This document shows positions 51,301 through 60,240 of a stretch of 64,000 bases of DNA, in pieces. Made by a program: the position numbers and the translations under genes. The stretch is taken from contig NZ_JANUHB010000002.1 of the NCBI RefSeq assembly GCF_024756255.1, forward strand, positions 1,240,001 to 1,304,000. The letters are read 5' to 3'. The notes beneath the pieces were generated by a model, which saw nothing but the letters and a program-made list of their open reading frames with translations, did no database searches and was not told the origin of the DNA. Within the stretch, counting starts at the first letter, position 1. Every line of letters starts with the position of its first letter. The stretch comes from Massilia agilis (GTDB taxonomy: Bacteria > Pseudomonadota > Gammaproteobacteria > Burkholderiales > Burkholderiaceae_D).

Positions 51301-52332
51301 ATGCATACGATTCCCCTCGTCGCCACCACGCGCGGTTATCCGGACAGCGGCTACACCACCGAGAACGTGCATATGGGTTCGGTGGCGGTGGTCGATGTCA
51401 ACGGGCGATTGCTGTGGTCCGCCGGCGACGCAAGCTACCTGACCTTCACCCGCTCGTCGCTCAAGCCGTTCCAGGCGCTGCCCTTCATCCTCGATGGCGG
51501 CGCCGATCGCTTTAGCCTGTCGCGCGACGAAGTGGCGCTGCTGTGCGCCAGCCATTCGGGCGAAGAGAAGCACGTGCAGGTGGTGCGCGCGATCCTTGGC
51601 AAGATCGGGCTGGACGAACAGCACCTGGAGTGCGGCTGCCAGGTCCCGCTGTATTACGACATGGTGAACCTGCCTCCGCCGGCGGACCGGCGCTGGAGCG
51701 CGCTGCACCACAACTGCTCCGGCAAGCACAGCGGATTTCTAGCGTGGTGCCGGCTGCACGGCGCGCCCACCGCGCGCTACGTCGATCCGCGCCATCCGCT
51801 GCAGCTGACGATCCGCGCGCGGCTGGCCGAGGCCGCGGGCCTGCCGGCGCAGGCGCTGGCGTGCGGCATCGACGGCTGCTCCGCGCCCAACTATGCGCTG
51901 CCGCTGTCGCTGCTTGCGCACCTGTACGCGCGGCTGGCGCAGGGCGAGCGCGACGCGCGGCTGGGCGCGGCATTCGGTCCGCTGTTCGACGCGATGACCG
52001 CGCGGCCCGACCTGGTGTCCGGGGAGGAGCGCAGCGACCTGCACCTGATGACCGCCGGGCGCGGCGACTGGGTCTGCAAGATCGGTGCTGATGCGGTGCA
52101 GGCGATCGGCGTGCGCTCGGCGGGGCTTGGCATCGCGATCAAGATCGCCGATGGCGGCAGCCGCGCGCTGCACACGGCCACCTACCGCGTGCTCGACCAG
52201 CTTGGCCTGCTCGACGAACACGCTCGCGCGGTGCTGGAGCGTTATCGCCAGCCGCCCATCAAGAATGCGCGCGGCACGGTGGCGGGGGACATTCGGCCGC
52301 TGTTCGAGCTGACCCGGGCGCGCTTTTCGTAG
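51301..52332 (+). CDS. Asparaginase (PF06089, rhizobial type)
   Basis: The protein has 343 aa. It belongs to the thermolabile rhizobial asparaginase family, unrelated to E. coli AnsA/AnsB. TRSSLKPFQALP, NCSGKHSGFLAWC and DGCSAPNYALPL are the family's conserved Ser-Lys and Cys motifs. It hydrolyses L-asparagine to aspartate and ammonia in the cytosol. The start is ATG 51301; an in-frame ATG at 51283 is the alternative. The stop codon TAG (52330-52332) is the first TAG of repeat B8, so the gene ends in the repeat. Confidence 0.9.
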   Translation: MHTIPLVATTRGYPDSGYTTENVHMGSVAVVDVNGRLLWSAGDASYLTFTRSSLKPFQALPFILDGGADRFSLSRDEVALLCASHSGEEKHVQVVRAILGKIGLDEQHLECGCQVPLYYDMVNLPPPADRRWSALHHNCSGKHSGFLAWCRLHGAPTARYVDPRHPLQLTIRARLAEAAGLPAQALACGIDGCSAPNYALPLSLLAHLYARLAQGERDARLGAAFGPLFDAMTARPDLVSGEERSDLHLMTAGRGDWVCKIGADAVQAIGVRSAGLGIAIKIADGGSRALHTATYRVLDQLGLLDEHARAVLERYRQPPIKNARGTVAGDIRPLFELTRARFS

Positions 52333-52444
52333 GGTGGGCGGGTTTCCCGCCCACGCGTTCAGTCAAGGCCTGCCGGATCGGAACGCTTGGGCGGGGAATG
52401 CTTGCCGGATCTGAACGCGTGGGCAGGAGACCTGCCCACCCTAC
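52329..52444. repeat. Family B repeat cluster, copy B8
   Basis: Left arm GTAGGGTGGGCGGG-TTT-CCCGCCCACGCGTTCA; right arm CTGAACGCGTGGGCAGG-AGA-CCTGCCCACCCTAC, inverted. In between is a decayed partial unit (GAACGCTTGGGCGGGG), and GCCGGATC-GAACG / GCCGGATC-TGAACG is duplicated, so the copy has grown by internal duplication. It supplies the asparaginase stop codon. Confidence 0.88.
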
Positions 52445-52515
52445 GAAACCCCCAGCAAGGCTGCGACATCCGTCGCCGGTTTGTCACAAAATCACCTTCC
52501 ACCCGGCACACATAG

Positions 52516-52558
52516 TTTACGCATTTCGTTTTCTTGCGATAAACTAGATAGCTACCTA
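52516..52558 (+). promoter_or_regulatory. Probable promoter and operator of the MarR/efflux operon
   Basis: TTTACG (52516-52521) and GATAAA (52538-52543), 16 bp apart, are a plausible -35/-10 pair. Just downstream, TAGATAGCTACCTA (52545-52558) is an imperfect palindrome (6 of 7 positions) placed where a MarR repressor would block initiation. It is 19 bp before the marR start codon. The assignment rests on position and symmetry only. Confidence 0.45.
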
Positions 52559-52576
52559 CCTATTTGATGGTGAATT

Positions 52577-53026
52577 ATGTCCGTTCTACCCGATCCGACG
52601 CCGCAGGAGCGCTTTTCCACCGTGCTGCACGCAACCGCGCGCAGCTGGCGCTTGGCACTGGACGCGCGCCTGAAGGACCTGGGCGTGGGCCAGTCGGGCT
52701 GGCTGACGATCGCGATCCTGGCCAAGTCCAAGACCGAGCTGTCGCAGCGCGCCCTTGCCGACCAGCTGGGCGTGGAAGGCCCGTCCGTGGTCGCCATGCT
52801 CGACCGGCTCGAATCGGCCGGCCTGGTGCTGCGCGCGCCCTGCCCCACCGACCGGCGCGTGAAGCTGGTCCACCTGACCGACGCCGGCCGCGCGCTGTTC
52901 GCCAAGGTGCGCAAGCAGGCCGACGCCTTCCGCGCCTCGGTGCTGGGCCAGGTGCCGCCAGCCGAACTGGCCGCCGCCACCGCCCTGCTCGAATCGCTGC
53001 GCGAGCGCATCGAGGAGATGCTGTGA
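52577..53026 (+). CDS. MarR family transcriptional regulator
   Basis: The protein has 149 aa. A winged-helix core spans residues ~45-105: KTELSQRALADQLGVEGPSV (recognition helix), RLESAGLVLRAPCPTDRRVK (wing). Known MarR proteins repress their own operon until a ligand binds. It is the first gene of the efflux operon; its TGA overlaps the GTG start of the pump gene, and a palindrome in its promoter is a candidate self-operator. Confidence 0.92.
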   Translation: MSVLPDPTPQERFSTVLHATARSWRLALDARLKDLGVGQSGWLTIAILAKSKTELSQRALADQLGVEGPSVVAMLDRLESAGLVLRAPCPTDRRVKLVHLTDAGRALFAKVRKQADAFRASVLGQVPPAELAAATALLESLRERIEEML

Positions 53027-54567
53027 GCGCTGCCGCCACCGCTCCGCCGGGAGCTCCGCCGATCAACCGCACCATGATCACGATCTCGATCATGCTCGCG
53101 ACCGTGATCCAGGCGCTCGACGGCACGATTGCCAACGTCGCGCTGCCGCACATGCAGGGCAGCCTGTCGGCATCGCAGGACCAGATCACCTGGGTGCTGA
53201 CCTCCTTCATCGTGGCCGCCGCCATCGCCACCCCGCTCAACGGCTGGCTAGTAGACCGCTATGGCCTGAAGAACGTGTTCCTGGCCTCGGTGGCCGGCTT
53301 CACCGCGGCTTCGGTGCTGTGCGGGATCTCGGCCACGCTTACCGAAATCGTCATCGCGCGCATGCTGCAGGGCGTGTTCGGCGCGGCGCTGGTGCCGCTG
53401 TCGCAGGCGGTCCTGCTCGACATTAACCCGCGCGAAAAACACGGCTCGGCCATGGCGGTGTGGGGCATGGGCGTGATGATCGGCCCGATCCTGGGACCGA
53501 CGCTGGGCGGCTGGCTGACCGACCAGTACAACTGGCGCTGGGTATTCTTCATCAACGTGCCGATCGGCGCGATCGCGTTCTACGGCATCTGGCGCTATAT
53601 CCACGCCACGCCGGCAGCGCGGCGCGTGAGGTTCGACACCTTTGGCTTCGTCACGCTGTCGGTGGCGATCGGCGCGCTGCAGATGCTGCTCGACCGCGGC
53701 GAGCAGAACGACTGGTTCGGCTCCACCGAAACCTGGGTCGAGGCGATTCTGCTGGCGATGAGCGCCGCCTACTTCATCGCCCACACGGCCACGCGCCCGG
53801 CCGGGCAATCGTTCATCGACTACCGGCTGCTGCTCAATTCGAACTACGTCACCGGCCTGCTCCTGATCTTCATCGTCGGCATGGTGCTGTTCGCCACCCG
53901 CGCGCTGATGCCGACCATGCTGCAGGGCCTGATGGGCTACCCGGCCATGCTGGCGGGCCTGGTCACGGCGCCGTCTGGCCTGGGCACGATGCTGTCGATG
54001 CTCGTGGTGGGCAAGCTCACCGGCCGCGTGGACTTTCGCCTGCTGCTGGGCATCGGCTTTGCAGTGACCGGCTTCTCGCTGTGGCAGATGACCCAGTACA
54101 CGCTGGTGCTCTCGCAAAGCGACATCGTGTGGCCGGGCGTGATCCAGGGGATCGGCATGGGCCTGGTGTTCGTGCCACTGTCGGCCGCCACCTTCGCCAC
54201 GCTGTCGCCGCAAATGCGCGCCGAAGGCACGGCGCTCTACAGCCTGATCCGCAACATCGGCAGCTCGATCGGCATCGCGCTGGTGCAGACCCTGTTGGTG
54301 CGCAACACGCAGATCGCGCACAGTTCGCTGGTCGAGCACGTCACCATCGCCAACCCGGAGCTGGGCAACCCGGCCGCCGCGCTGGCCGGCTCCGGCGCTG
54401 CCGCGCTCAATGCCGAGATCTCGCGCCAGGCCTCGATGATCGCCTACGTGGACGACTACTGGCTGATGATGATCCTGACCGCGGCCGTGATCCCGGCGCT
54501 GCTCCTGATCCGCCCGCCCAAGCGCAGCGCCGCGCCAGCCCAGGTGGACCACGCCGCCCTCGAATAA
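53023..54567 (+). CDS. DHA2 family multidrug efflux permease (EmrB/QacA type)
   Basis: The protein has 514 aa with 14 predicted helices. TVIQALDGTIANVALPHMQG is motif D1 of DHA2 pumps; WLVDRYGLKNVFLAS is the loop 2-3 motif; GPILGPTLGGWLTDQYNWRW is motif C, the antiporter signature. It exports hydrophobic drugs using the proton gradient, working with EmrA- and TolC-type partners, which follow in the same operon. The start is GTG 53023, overlapping the marR stop (GTGA). The longer open frame upstream is a shadow of marR. Confidence 0.92.
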   Translation: MSAAATAPPGAPPINRTMITISIMLATVIQALDGTIANVALPHMQGSLSASQDQITWVLTSFIVAAAIATPLNGWLVDRYGLKNVFLASVAGFTAASVLCGISATLTEIVIARMLQGVFGAALVPLSQAVLLDINPREKHGSAMAVWGMGVMIGPILGPTLGGWLTDQYNWRWVFFINVPIGAIAFYGIWRYIHATPAARRVRFDTFGFVTLSVAIGALQMLLDRGEQNDWFGSTETWVEAILLAMSAAYFIAHTATRPAGQSFIDYRLLLNSNYVTGLLLIFIVGMVLFATRALMPTMLQGLMGYPAMLAGLVTAPSGLGTMLSMLVVGKLTGRVDFRLLLGIGFAVTGFSLWQMTQYTLVLSQSDIVWPGVIQGIGMGLVFVPLSAATFATLSPQMRAEGTALYSLIRNIGSSIGIALVQTLLVRNTQIAHSSLVEHVTIANPELGNPAAALAGSGAAALNAEISRQASMIAYVDDYWLMMILTAAVIPALLLIRPPKRSAAPAQVDHAALE

Positions 54568-54569
54568 CC

Positions 54570-56054
54570 ATGAAAGCTAAAACGACAGTGCGACATTTAC
54601 GACTCACGAAAGCGGCGGGCGCGGTGCTGGCGCTTGCCCTGGCCGGCTGCGTTCACGTCCCGGCCGACACCAGCGCCGCCAAGGCGCCCGACTTCGCGCA
54701 GGCGCAGCACGAAGCGGCGCTCAAGCTGGCGCGCGACGCGTGGCCGGCGCAGCAATGGTGGAAGGAGTACGGCGACGCGCAGCTGGACGACCTGGTGGCG
54801 CGCGCGCTCACCAACGGCCCGTCGATCGCGGTGGCGCAGGCACGCGTGGCCACCGCGCGCGCCGCGCTGCGCGCCGAGGAAGCGGCCGGTGGCGCGCAGG
54901 TGGGCCTGAACGCCAGCCTGAACCGCCAGCGGTACTCGGCCACTGGCCTCTTCCCCGAGCCGATCGGCGGCAACTGGTTCAACGATTCGACCGTGCAGGT
55001 CAAGGCCAGCTATGACTTCGACTGGTGGGGCCGGCACCGCGCGCTGGTGGCCGCCGCGCTGGGCGAAACCAGCGCACGCCAGGCTGAAGCCGCGCAGGCG
55101 GCGCAAACGCTGTCGGCGGCGGTGGCGCAAAGCTACTTCCGGCTGCAGATGCTGTGGGCGCGCGAGCGCAACGTGGCCGCGCAGCAGGCGGTCCAGCGCG
55201 ACGTGCTGTCCGGACGCCAGCAGCGCCTCAAGCAGGGCCTGGTCAACATCGACGCCGTGCAAGGCGCCGAACAGGACCTGGCCAGCCTGAACCAGCAGGC
55301 GCAGTATTTCGCCACCCAGGCCGGGCGCGAACGCGAGGCCCTGCGCGCCTTGATCGGCGCGGACAGCGAGGGCATGCCAAAGCTGTCGTTCCAGCCGCCG
55401 CAAGGGGTGCAGGCCGCGCTGCCGGCACAGCTGGGCATCGAACTGCTGGCGCGCAGGCCCGACCTGCTGGCCGCGCGCTGGCGTGTGGAGGCTGCGCTGG
55501 GCCGCACGCGCGCCGCCGAAGCCGCGTTCTACCCGGACCTGAACCTGATGGCCGCGGCCGGCCTGAACTCGGTGTCGCTGTCGCGCCTGCTGCAGTACGG
55601 CAGCCGCACCATGCTGGCCGGCGCGGCGCTGAACCTGCCGATCTTCGACGCCGGTCGCCTGGAGGCCGGGCTGGGCGAAGCACGTGCCCAGCGCGACGAG
55701 CTGCTGGCCGACTACAACCAGTCGGTGCTGGTCGCCGTGCGCGACGTGGCCGAAGAGGCGGCCACGCTGTCCGGCATCGCGCAGCAACGCCGCGCCTACC
55801 AGGAAGCGGTGGACAAGGCCGCCAGCCTGGAAGCGAACGCGCGCACGCGCCTGAAAGCAGGCCTGGCCGAAAGCGCCGCCGTGCTGCAGGCGCAACTGGC
55901 CACGCTGCGCCTGCGCGACGCCGGCCTGCAGCTGCGCGACGCTGAACTGCAGTCGCAGGTCGCCCTCGTCAAGGCACTGGGCGGCGGCTACCGCGCCTCA
56001 CCGATCCAGACCGCCGCCAACAACCAACAAGACAACCACGCCATCGCCAAATGA
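54570..56054 (+). CDS. NodT-family outer-membrane efflux lipoprotein
   Basis: The protein has 494 aa. The lipobox is LALALAGC (signal residues ~12-27). The mature protein has the TolC/OprM repeats: QQWWKEYGDAQLDDLVARAL is the NodT-type start, YDFDWWGRHRALVAAALGE the first repeat, and NLPIFDAGRLEAGLGEARA the second. It forms the outer-membrane channel for the EmrB-like pump. It begins 2 bp after the pump gene and its stop overlaps the EmrA-like start (ATGA). Confidence 0.92.
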   Translation: MKAKTTVRHLRLTKAAGAVLALALAGCVHVPADTSAAKAPDFAQAQHEAALKLARDAWPAQQWWKEYGDAQLDDLVARALTNGPSIAVAQARVATARAALRAEEAAGGAQVGLNASLNRQRYSATGLFPEPIGGNWFNDSTVQVKASYDFDWWGRHRALVAAALGETSARQAEAAQAAQTLSAAVAQSYFRLQMLWARERNVAAQQAVQRDVLSGRQQRLKQGLVNIDAVQGAEQDLASLNQQAQYFATQAGREREALRALIGADSEGMPKLSFQPPQGVQAALPAQLGIELLARRPDLLAARWRVEAALGRTRAAEAAFYPDLNLMAAAGLNSVSLSRLLQYGSRTMLAGAALNLPIFDAGRLEAGLGEARAQRDELLADYNQSVLVAVRDVAEEAATLSGIAQQRRAYQEAVDKAASLEANARTRLKAGLAESAAVLQAQLATLRLRDAGLQLRDAELQSQVALVKALGGGYRASPIQTAANNQQDNHAIAK

Positions 56055-57205
56055 GTAACGAAACCACCGCCCCCCACGAAAAGAAGCGCCGCGCGTTCCT
56101 GCTGGCGATCACCGCCCTGTTCATCCTTGGCGGCCTGGCTTACGCCGCCTACTACGTGCTGGTGCTGTCCAAGCGCGTCGAAACCGACAACGCCTACGTC
56201 GGCGGGAACCTGGTCAACGTGAGCTCGCAGGTGACCGGCAGCGTGGTCGAGATCCGCGTGGACGAGACCCAGCTGGTGCAGGCCGGCACCGAGATCATCA
56301 AGCTCGACCCGTCCGACGCCCAGGTGGCGCTGGCCCAGGCCGAGGCCCGGCTGGGCACCGTGGTGCGCCAGGAACGCGAGCGCTACACCACCGTGCAGCA
56401 GCTCGAAGCGGCGGTCGAGCAGCGCCGGGTCGCGCTCAAGACCGCGCAGGAAGACCTGGCGCGCCGCCTGCCGCTGGCCGCGAGCCAGATCGTGTCGGGC
56501 GAGGACGTGGCGCACGCGCGCCGCAACGTGGAAGAGGCGCGCGCCGCGCTCGACGTGGCGCAGAAGCAGGCCGCCGCCGCGCGCGTGACCGTGGCCGGCG
56601 TGGCGCCGCAGCAGCACCCGAACGTGCTGGCCGCAAAGGCCGACTACCTGTCCGCCTGGCTGGCCGCGCGCCGCAACGCCATCGTCGCGCCGGTGACCGG
56701 GTACGTCTCCAAGCGCAGCGTGCAGGTGGGCAGCCGCATTGCGCCGGGCACGCCGCTGCTGACGATCGTGCCGCTGAACGACCTGTGGGTGGATGCCAAC
56801 TTCAAGGAGTCCGAGCTGCGCGACATCCGCGTGGGCCAGCCGGCCACGATCGAGGCCGACATGTACGGCAGCGACATCAAGTTCCACGGCAAGGTGGTGG
56901 GCCTGTCGGCCGGCACCGGCAGCGCGTTCTCGCTGCTGCCGGCGCAGAACGCGACCGGCAACTGGATCAAGGTGGTGCAGCGCCTCCCGGTGCGCATCTC
57001 GCTCGACCCCAAGGAACTGGCGGCGCACCCGCTGCGCGTGGGCCTGTCGGCCACGGTGGACATCGACATCAGCAACAAGCAGGGCAGCGCGCTTGGCACC
57101 GTGGCCCAGCCCACGGCGCGTTACGAGACCAGCGTGCTGACCCAGCCGCTGCAGGAAGCGCAGGCCGCCACCGACGCGATCGTCGCCAGGAACCTGGCCA
57201 AGTGA
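56051..57205 (+). CDS. EmrA-like membrane fusion protein (HlyD family)
   Basis: The protein has 384 aa. A single N-terminal helix (AFLLAITALFILGGLAYAAYY) anchors it in the inner membrane. Then come a lipoyl-like segment (VETDNAYVGGNLVNVSSQV, the EmrA signature), a helical hairpin rich in Ala/Glu, and the barrel domain with APVTGYVSKRSVQVGSRIAPG and LWVDANFKESELRDIRVGQ. It bridges pump and outer-membrane channel. Both ends overlap neighbouring genes (ATGA, GTGA), so all four efflux genes are translationally linked. Confidence 0.93.
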   Translation: MSNETTAPHEKKRRAFLLAITALFILGGLAYAAYYVLVLSKRVETDNAYVGGNLVNVSSQVTGSVVEIRVDETQLVQAGTEIIKLDPSDAQVALAQAEARLGTVVRQERERYTTVQQLEAAVEQRRVALKTAQEDLARRLPLAASQIVSGEDVAHARRNVEEARAALDVAQKQAAAARVTVAGVAPQQHPNVLAAKADYLSAWLAARRNAIVAPVTGYVSKRSVQVGSRIAPGTPLLTIVPLNDLWVDANFKESELRDIRVGQPATIEADMYGSDIKFHGKVVGLSAGTGSAFSLLPAQNATGNWIKVVQRLPVRISLDPKELAAHPLRVGLSATVDIDISNKQGSALGTVAQPTARYETSVLTQPLQEAQAATDAIVARNLAK

Positions 57206-57990
57206 CCCTGCTCTTCCCGCGCTATGCAAGCGCGATCGGCGCCGTGGACCTGCAGCAGGTCGCGGCGCCTTTGCAGATCCCGGACAGCTTCCTGGTCAGG
57301 AGCGAAGGCAGGCTGTCCACCTACTACATCCCTTTCGAATCGATCAACGCGGCGGCGAAAGTGGTCGTGGTCGGCATCACGCCCGGCTTCAACCAGTGGA
57401 AGAATGCGGTGGCCGAAGCGCAGCGCCAGCTGGCGCGCGGCGCCGCGCAGGACGAGGTGCTGCGCGCGGCGCGGGTGGCCGGCGCCTTCAGCGGCGCGAT
57501 CCGCCCGAACCTGGTGGCGCTGCTCGATGCGATCGGGGTTGCGCGCTGGCTCGGCATCGAGAGCTGCGCCTCGCTGTTCGGCGCGCATGCGGACCTGGTG
57601 CAGGTGACCTCGGTGCTGCGCCACGCGGTCTTCGTCAACGGGAAGAACTACAGCGGCACGCCGCCGATGACGCGCACGCCCTTCTTGCAGCAGCAGGTGC
57701 TGGAATGGTTTGGCGCCGAAGCGGCCCAGCTGCGCGGCGCGCTGTTCATCCCGATGGGCGCGGCCGTCAGCGACGCGCTCGACTGGCTGGCCGAGCGCGG
57801 CGTGATCGACCCGGCCCGCATCCTGCACGGCCTGCCCCACCCGTCCGGCGCCAACGCGGAGCGGGTGGCCTACTTCCTTTGCCGCAAGGACAAGGCCACG
57901 CTGTCGGCCAACACCAACGGCGACCAGATCGACGCAACCCGCGCCGCGCTCACCGCGCAGGTCGCCGCCCTGATCGCCGCGCGCATTTAA
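57202..57990 (+). CDS. Uracil-DNA-glycosylase-fold-like protein of unknown role
   Basis: The protein has 262 aa. VVVVGITPGFNQWKNAVAEA resembles UDG motif A (G-x-x-PG) and LHGLPHPSGANAERVAYFL resembles the UDG His-Pro-Ser motif, so a UDG-superfamily fold is inferred, not proven. GAFSGAIRPNLVALLDAIGV lies between. The start is GTG 57202, overlapping the EmrA-like stop (GTGA), so it is the last gene of the drug-efflux operon. Its 3' end overlaps the convergent FAH-family gene by 4 bp. A DNA-repair or nucleotide-processing role tied to drug stress is conceivable. No signal peptide. Confidence 0.65.
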   Translation: MTLLFPRYASAIGAVDLQQVAAPLQIPDSFLVRSEGRLSTYYIPFESINAAAKVVVVGITPGFNQWKNAVAEAQRQLARGAAQDEVLRAARVAGAFSGAIRPNLVALLDAIGVARWLGIESCASLFGAHADLVQVTSVLRHAVFVNGKNYSGTPPMTRTPFLQQQVLEWFGAEAAQLRGALFIPMGAAVSDALDWLAERGVIDPARILHGLPHPSGANAERVAYFLCRKDKATLSANTNGDQIDATRAALTAQVAALIAARI

Positions 57991-58691
57991 GCCGCGGGAG
58001 CCGGCCCCACTTCGAGCTGGAAGCCAGCCACGCCATCGAGCCCGCCGCGCACGCGGTCGCCGGGCACAAGCGGCCCCACGCCTGACGGGGTGCCCGTGAA
58101 AATCAGGTCGCCCGGCATGAGCGTGACGTAGCGCGACAGGTGCGCGATCACGTCCGCCACCGGCCAGATCATCTCGTCCAGGTTGCCGTCCTGCTTGACC
58201 GCGCCATTCACCTCGAGCCAGATGCGCGCGCCCGACGGATGGCCCACCTGCGCAACCGGATGCAGTTCACTGCACGGCGCAGACGCGTCGAAGCCCTTGG
58301 CCATGTCCCACGGCCGGCTCATCTCCTTGGCCACGGCCTGCAGGTCGCGCCGGGTCAGGTCGATGCCCACGCCATAGCCCCACACCAGCGACAGCGCGTC
58401 CGCCACCGCCACGTTGGCGCCGCCCTTGCCCAGCGCGACCACCATCTCGATCTCGTGATGCATGTCGCGCGTGGCCGGCGGATACGGCAGCGTGCCGGCC
58501 GCGGGCACCACCGCGTCGGCCGGCTTGGTGAAGAAGAACGGCGGCTCGCGGTCCGGATCGTTGCCCATCTCGCGCGCGTGCGCTGCGTAGTTGCGCCCGA
58601 CGCAAAAGACGCGCCGCAGCGGAAAGCGCTCGGACGATCCGGCAATCGCGAGCGACGGGATGGCGGGAGGGGTGATGGCGAACGTGGTCAT
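57987..58691 (-). CDS. Fumarylacetoacetate hydrolase family protein
   Basis: The protein has 234 aa. VFCVGRNYAAHAREMGNDPD, FTKPADAVVPAAGTLPYP and HHEIEMVVALG (metal-binding Glu residues) are typical of the short FAH family, including fumarylpyruvate hydrolases and acylpyruvases. GDLIFTGTPSGVGPLVPGD is the C-terminal signature. It cleaves C-C bonds of 2-oxo acids with Mg2+; the exact substrate is unknown. GGAAGGATC precedes ATG 58691. Single gene on its strand. Confidence 0.9.
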   Translation of the reverse strand: MTTFAITPPAIPSLAIAGSSERFPLRRVFCVGRNYAAHAREMGNDPDREPPFFFTKPADAVVPAAGTLPYPPATRDMHHEIEMVVALGKGGANVAVADALSLVWGYGVGIDLTRRDLQAVAKEMSRPWDMAKGFDASAPCSELHPVAQVGHPSGARIWLEVNGAVKQDGNLDEMIWPVADVIAHLSRYVTLMPGDLIFTGTPSGVGPLVPGDRVRGGLDGVAGFQLEVGPAPAA

Positions 58692-58866
58692 GCTACTGAT
58701 CCTTCCGAAAAGAAACTCTGGGGCTGCCCAACGGCAATCATTCAAGCATACCGGCGCCCACCAGGCAATGCAAACGCGCGCTTGCTGACGCGCGTCGAAC
58801 GGCCCTGCCCGGCGCCCGCTTAGTATTGACAGGCAGAGCCTGCATACGGATCTTGCCGGGAGCAAC

Positions 58867-60174
58867 ATGGGTCGCGGGGAATGGCTGAAGCGGCGGTACT
58901 ACCGGTGGCGCCAATACGTTCCCGCGCGCCTGCTCTACCATTCCGACTACTTTCGCATCCTGCAGCTGTCCGGCGCGCCGCCGCACGTGCTTGACGCGGT
59001 CATCGACGAACGGCTGCGCCACGTGCTCCGGGCGGCCGTGCGCCACGTCCCCTTCTATCGCCGCTGCATGCGCTTGTCCGCCGGCGAACTGGCGCACGCA
59101 CCGGCGCACGAACTGCTGGCGCGCTTCCCGTTCATCGACAAGCGCACCGTGATGGCACAGCAGCGCGACTTCCTCGACGAGCGCATCAACCCGCGCTGGC
59201 TGATCTACACCACCAGCAGCGGCTCGACCGGCGAAGGCATCGGCGTCTGGCGCACCAAGCGGCTGGCGGACATCGAAAAGGCCTTCTTTGCCCACGCGTG
59301 GTCGTGCTTTGGCTTCAGCTTCGACAAGGCGAAGTACCTGCGCATCGGGGCAGACGCCGCGCGCCCTCGGCACGAAGCGCCGGCACGGGTATGGGGCAAC
59401 CGGTTGCTGCTCTCGCCCTACCACCTGGGCGAGGAACACAAACCGGCCATCCTCGACGCGATCAACCGCTTCCGGCCACGCTTCGTGCATGCATACCCGA
59501 GCACCGCGGCTGCGCTGGCGCACATGCTCGCGCCTGGTGAGCTCGACTTCGAGGTGGCCGCGGTGCTGCTTGCGTCCGAGCCGGTGAAGGCCGGCCAGCT
59601 GGGCGCGATCGAAAAGCTGTTCCGCTGCCCGATCTCCATCAGCTACGGACTGACCGAGCGGACCAACCTGGGGTTCGCCGAAGGCTCGGGCGGTGTGTGC
59701 AGCGCCTACCGCTTCAACCGTCTGTATGCCGTGAACGAGAACCGGGTGAACGCACACGGCGCCGAGATCGTGGGCACCTCGCTGTGGAACGACGTGATGC
59801 CGCTGATACGCTACCGCACCGGCGACTACGGCACGATCGGCGCCGACGGCGCCTGCCAGGCGATCGACGGCCGCGAACAGGACTTCCTGCTCGACCGCAC
59901 CGGCCGCCGCATCCCTGGCCTGACCGTGATCATCGACCCCGATACGTGGGAGTTCGTGCGGACCTGGCAGATCTGGCAGAGCCGGCCGGGCGCAATCACG
60001 ATTGCGCTGGTCCCGCGTGCCGGCAAGCTGACGAGCGCGCAGCGGCAGCTGGTGCTGGCACGGCAGCGCGAACGGTGGGGCGAGTTCTTCGACATCTCGG
60101 TGCAGGTGGTGCCGGAGGTGGTGCGCGCGCCGGGCGGCAAGCACCGATTCGTCGTCTCGAACGCAAGCGGGTAG
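58867..60174 (+). CDS. CapK/PaaK-like adenylate-forming ligase
   Basis: The protein has 435 aa. TTSSGSTGEGIGVWRT is the ATP-binding loop of phenylacetate-CoA-ligase-like enzymes. AYPSTAAALAHML, SEPVKAGQLGAIEKLF, SYGLTERTNLGFAEG and YRTGDYGTIG follow in the usual order. The N-terminus (LLYHSDYFRILQLSGAPP) is of the CapK group linked to capsule or exopolysaccharide loci. It probably activates an acid as acyl-adenylate; partner genes are not visible. GGGAG precedes ATG. A TTGACA at 58826-58831 upstream lacks a good -10. Confidence 0.85.
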   Translation: MGRGEWLKRRYYRWRQYVPARLLYHSDYFRILQLSGAPPHVLDAVIDERLRHVLRAAVRHVPFYRRCMRLSAGELAHAPAHELLARFPFIDKRTVMAQQRDFLDERINPRWLIYTTSSGSTGEGIGVWRTKRLADIEKAFFAHAWSCFGFSFDKAKYLRIGADAARPRHEAPARVWGNRLLLSPYHLGEEHKPAILDAINRFRPRFVHAYPSTAAALAHMLAPGELDFEVAAVLLASEPVKAGQLGAIEKLFRCPISISYGLTERTNLGFAEGSGGVCSAYRFNRLYAVNENRVNAHGAEIVGTSLWNDVMPLIRYRTGDYGTIGADGACQAIDGREQDFLLDRTGRRIPGLTVIIDPDTWEFVRTWQIWQSRPGAITIALVPRAGKLTSAQRQLVLARQRERWGEFFDISVQVVPEVVRAPGGKHRFVVSNASG

Positions 60175-60240
60175 CGCCACCGCGCAGCGCAAAGTGCATT
60201 AGACTTGCGGATCCCAACCACGCAGCACGTTCTCGCGACC

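Noticed and set aside
53248..54552. Long minus-strand frame opposite the EmrB-like gene
   Set aside because: His/Arg/Gln-rich shadow without motifs; the plus-strand pump is unambiguous.
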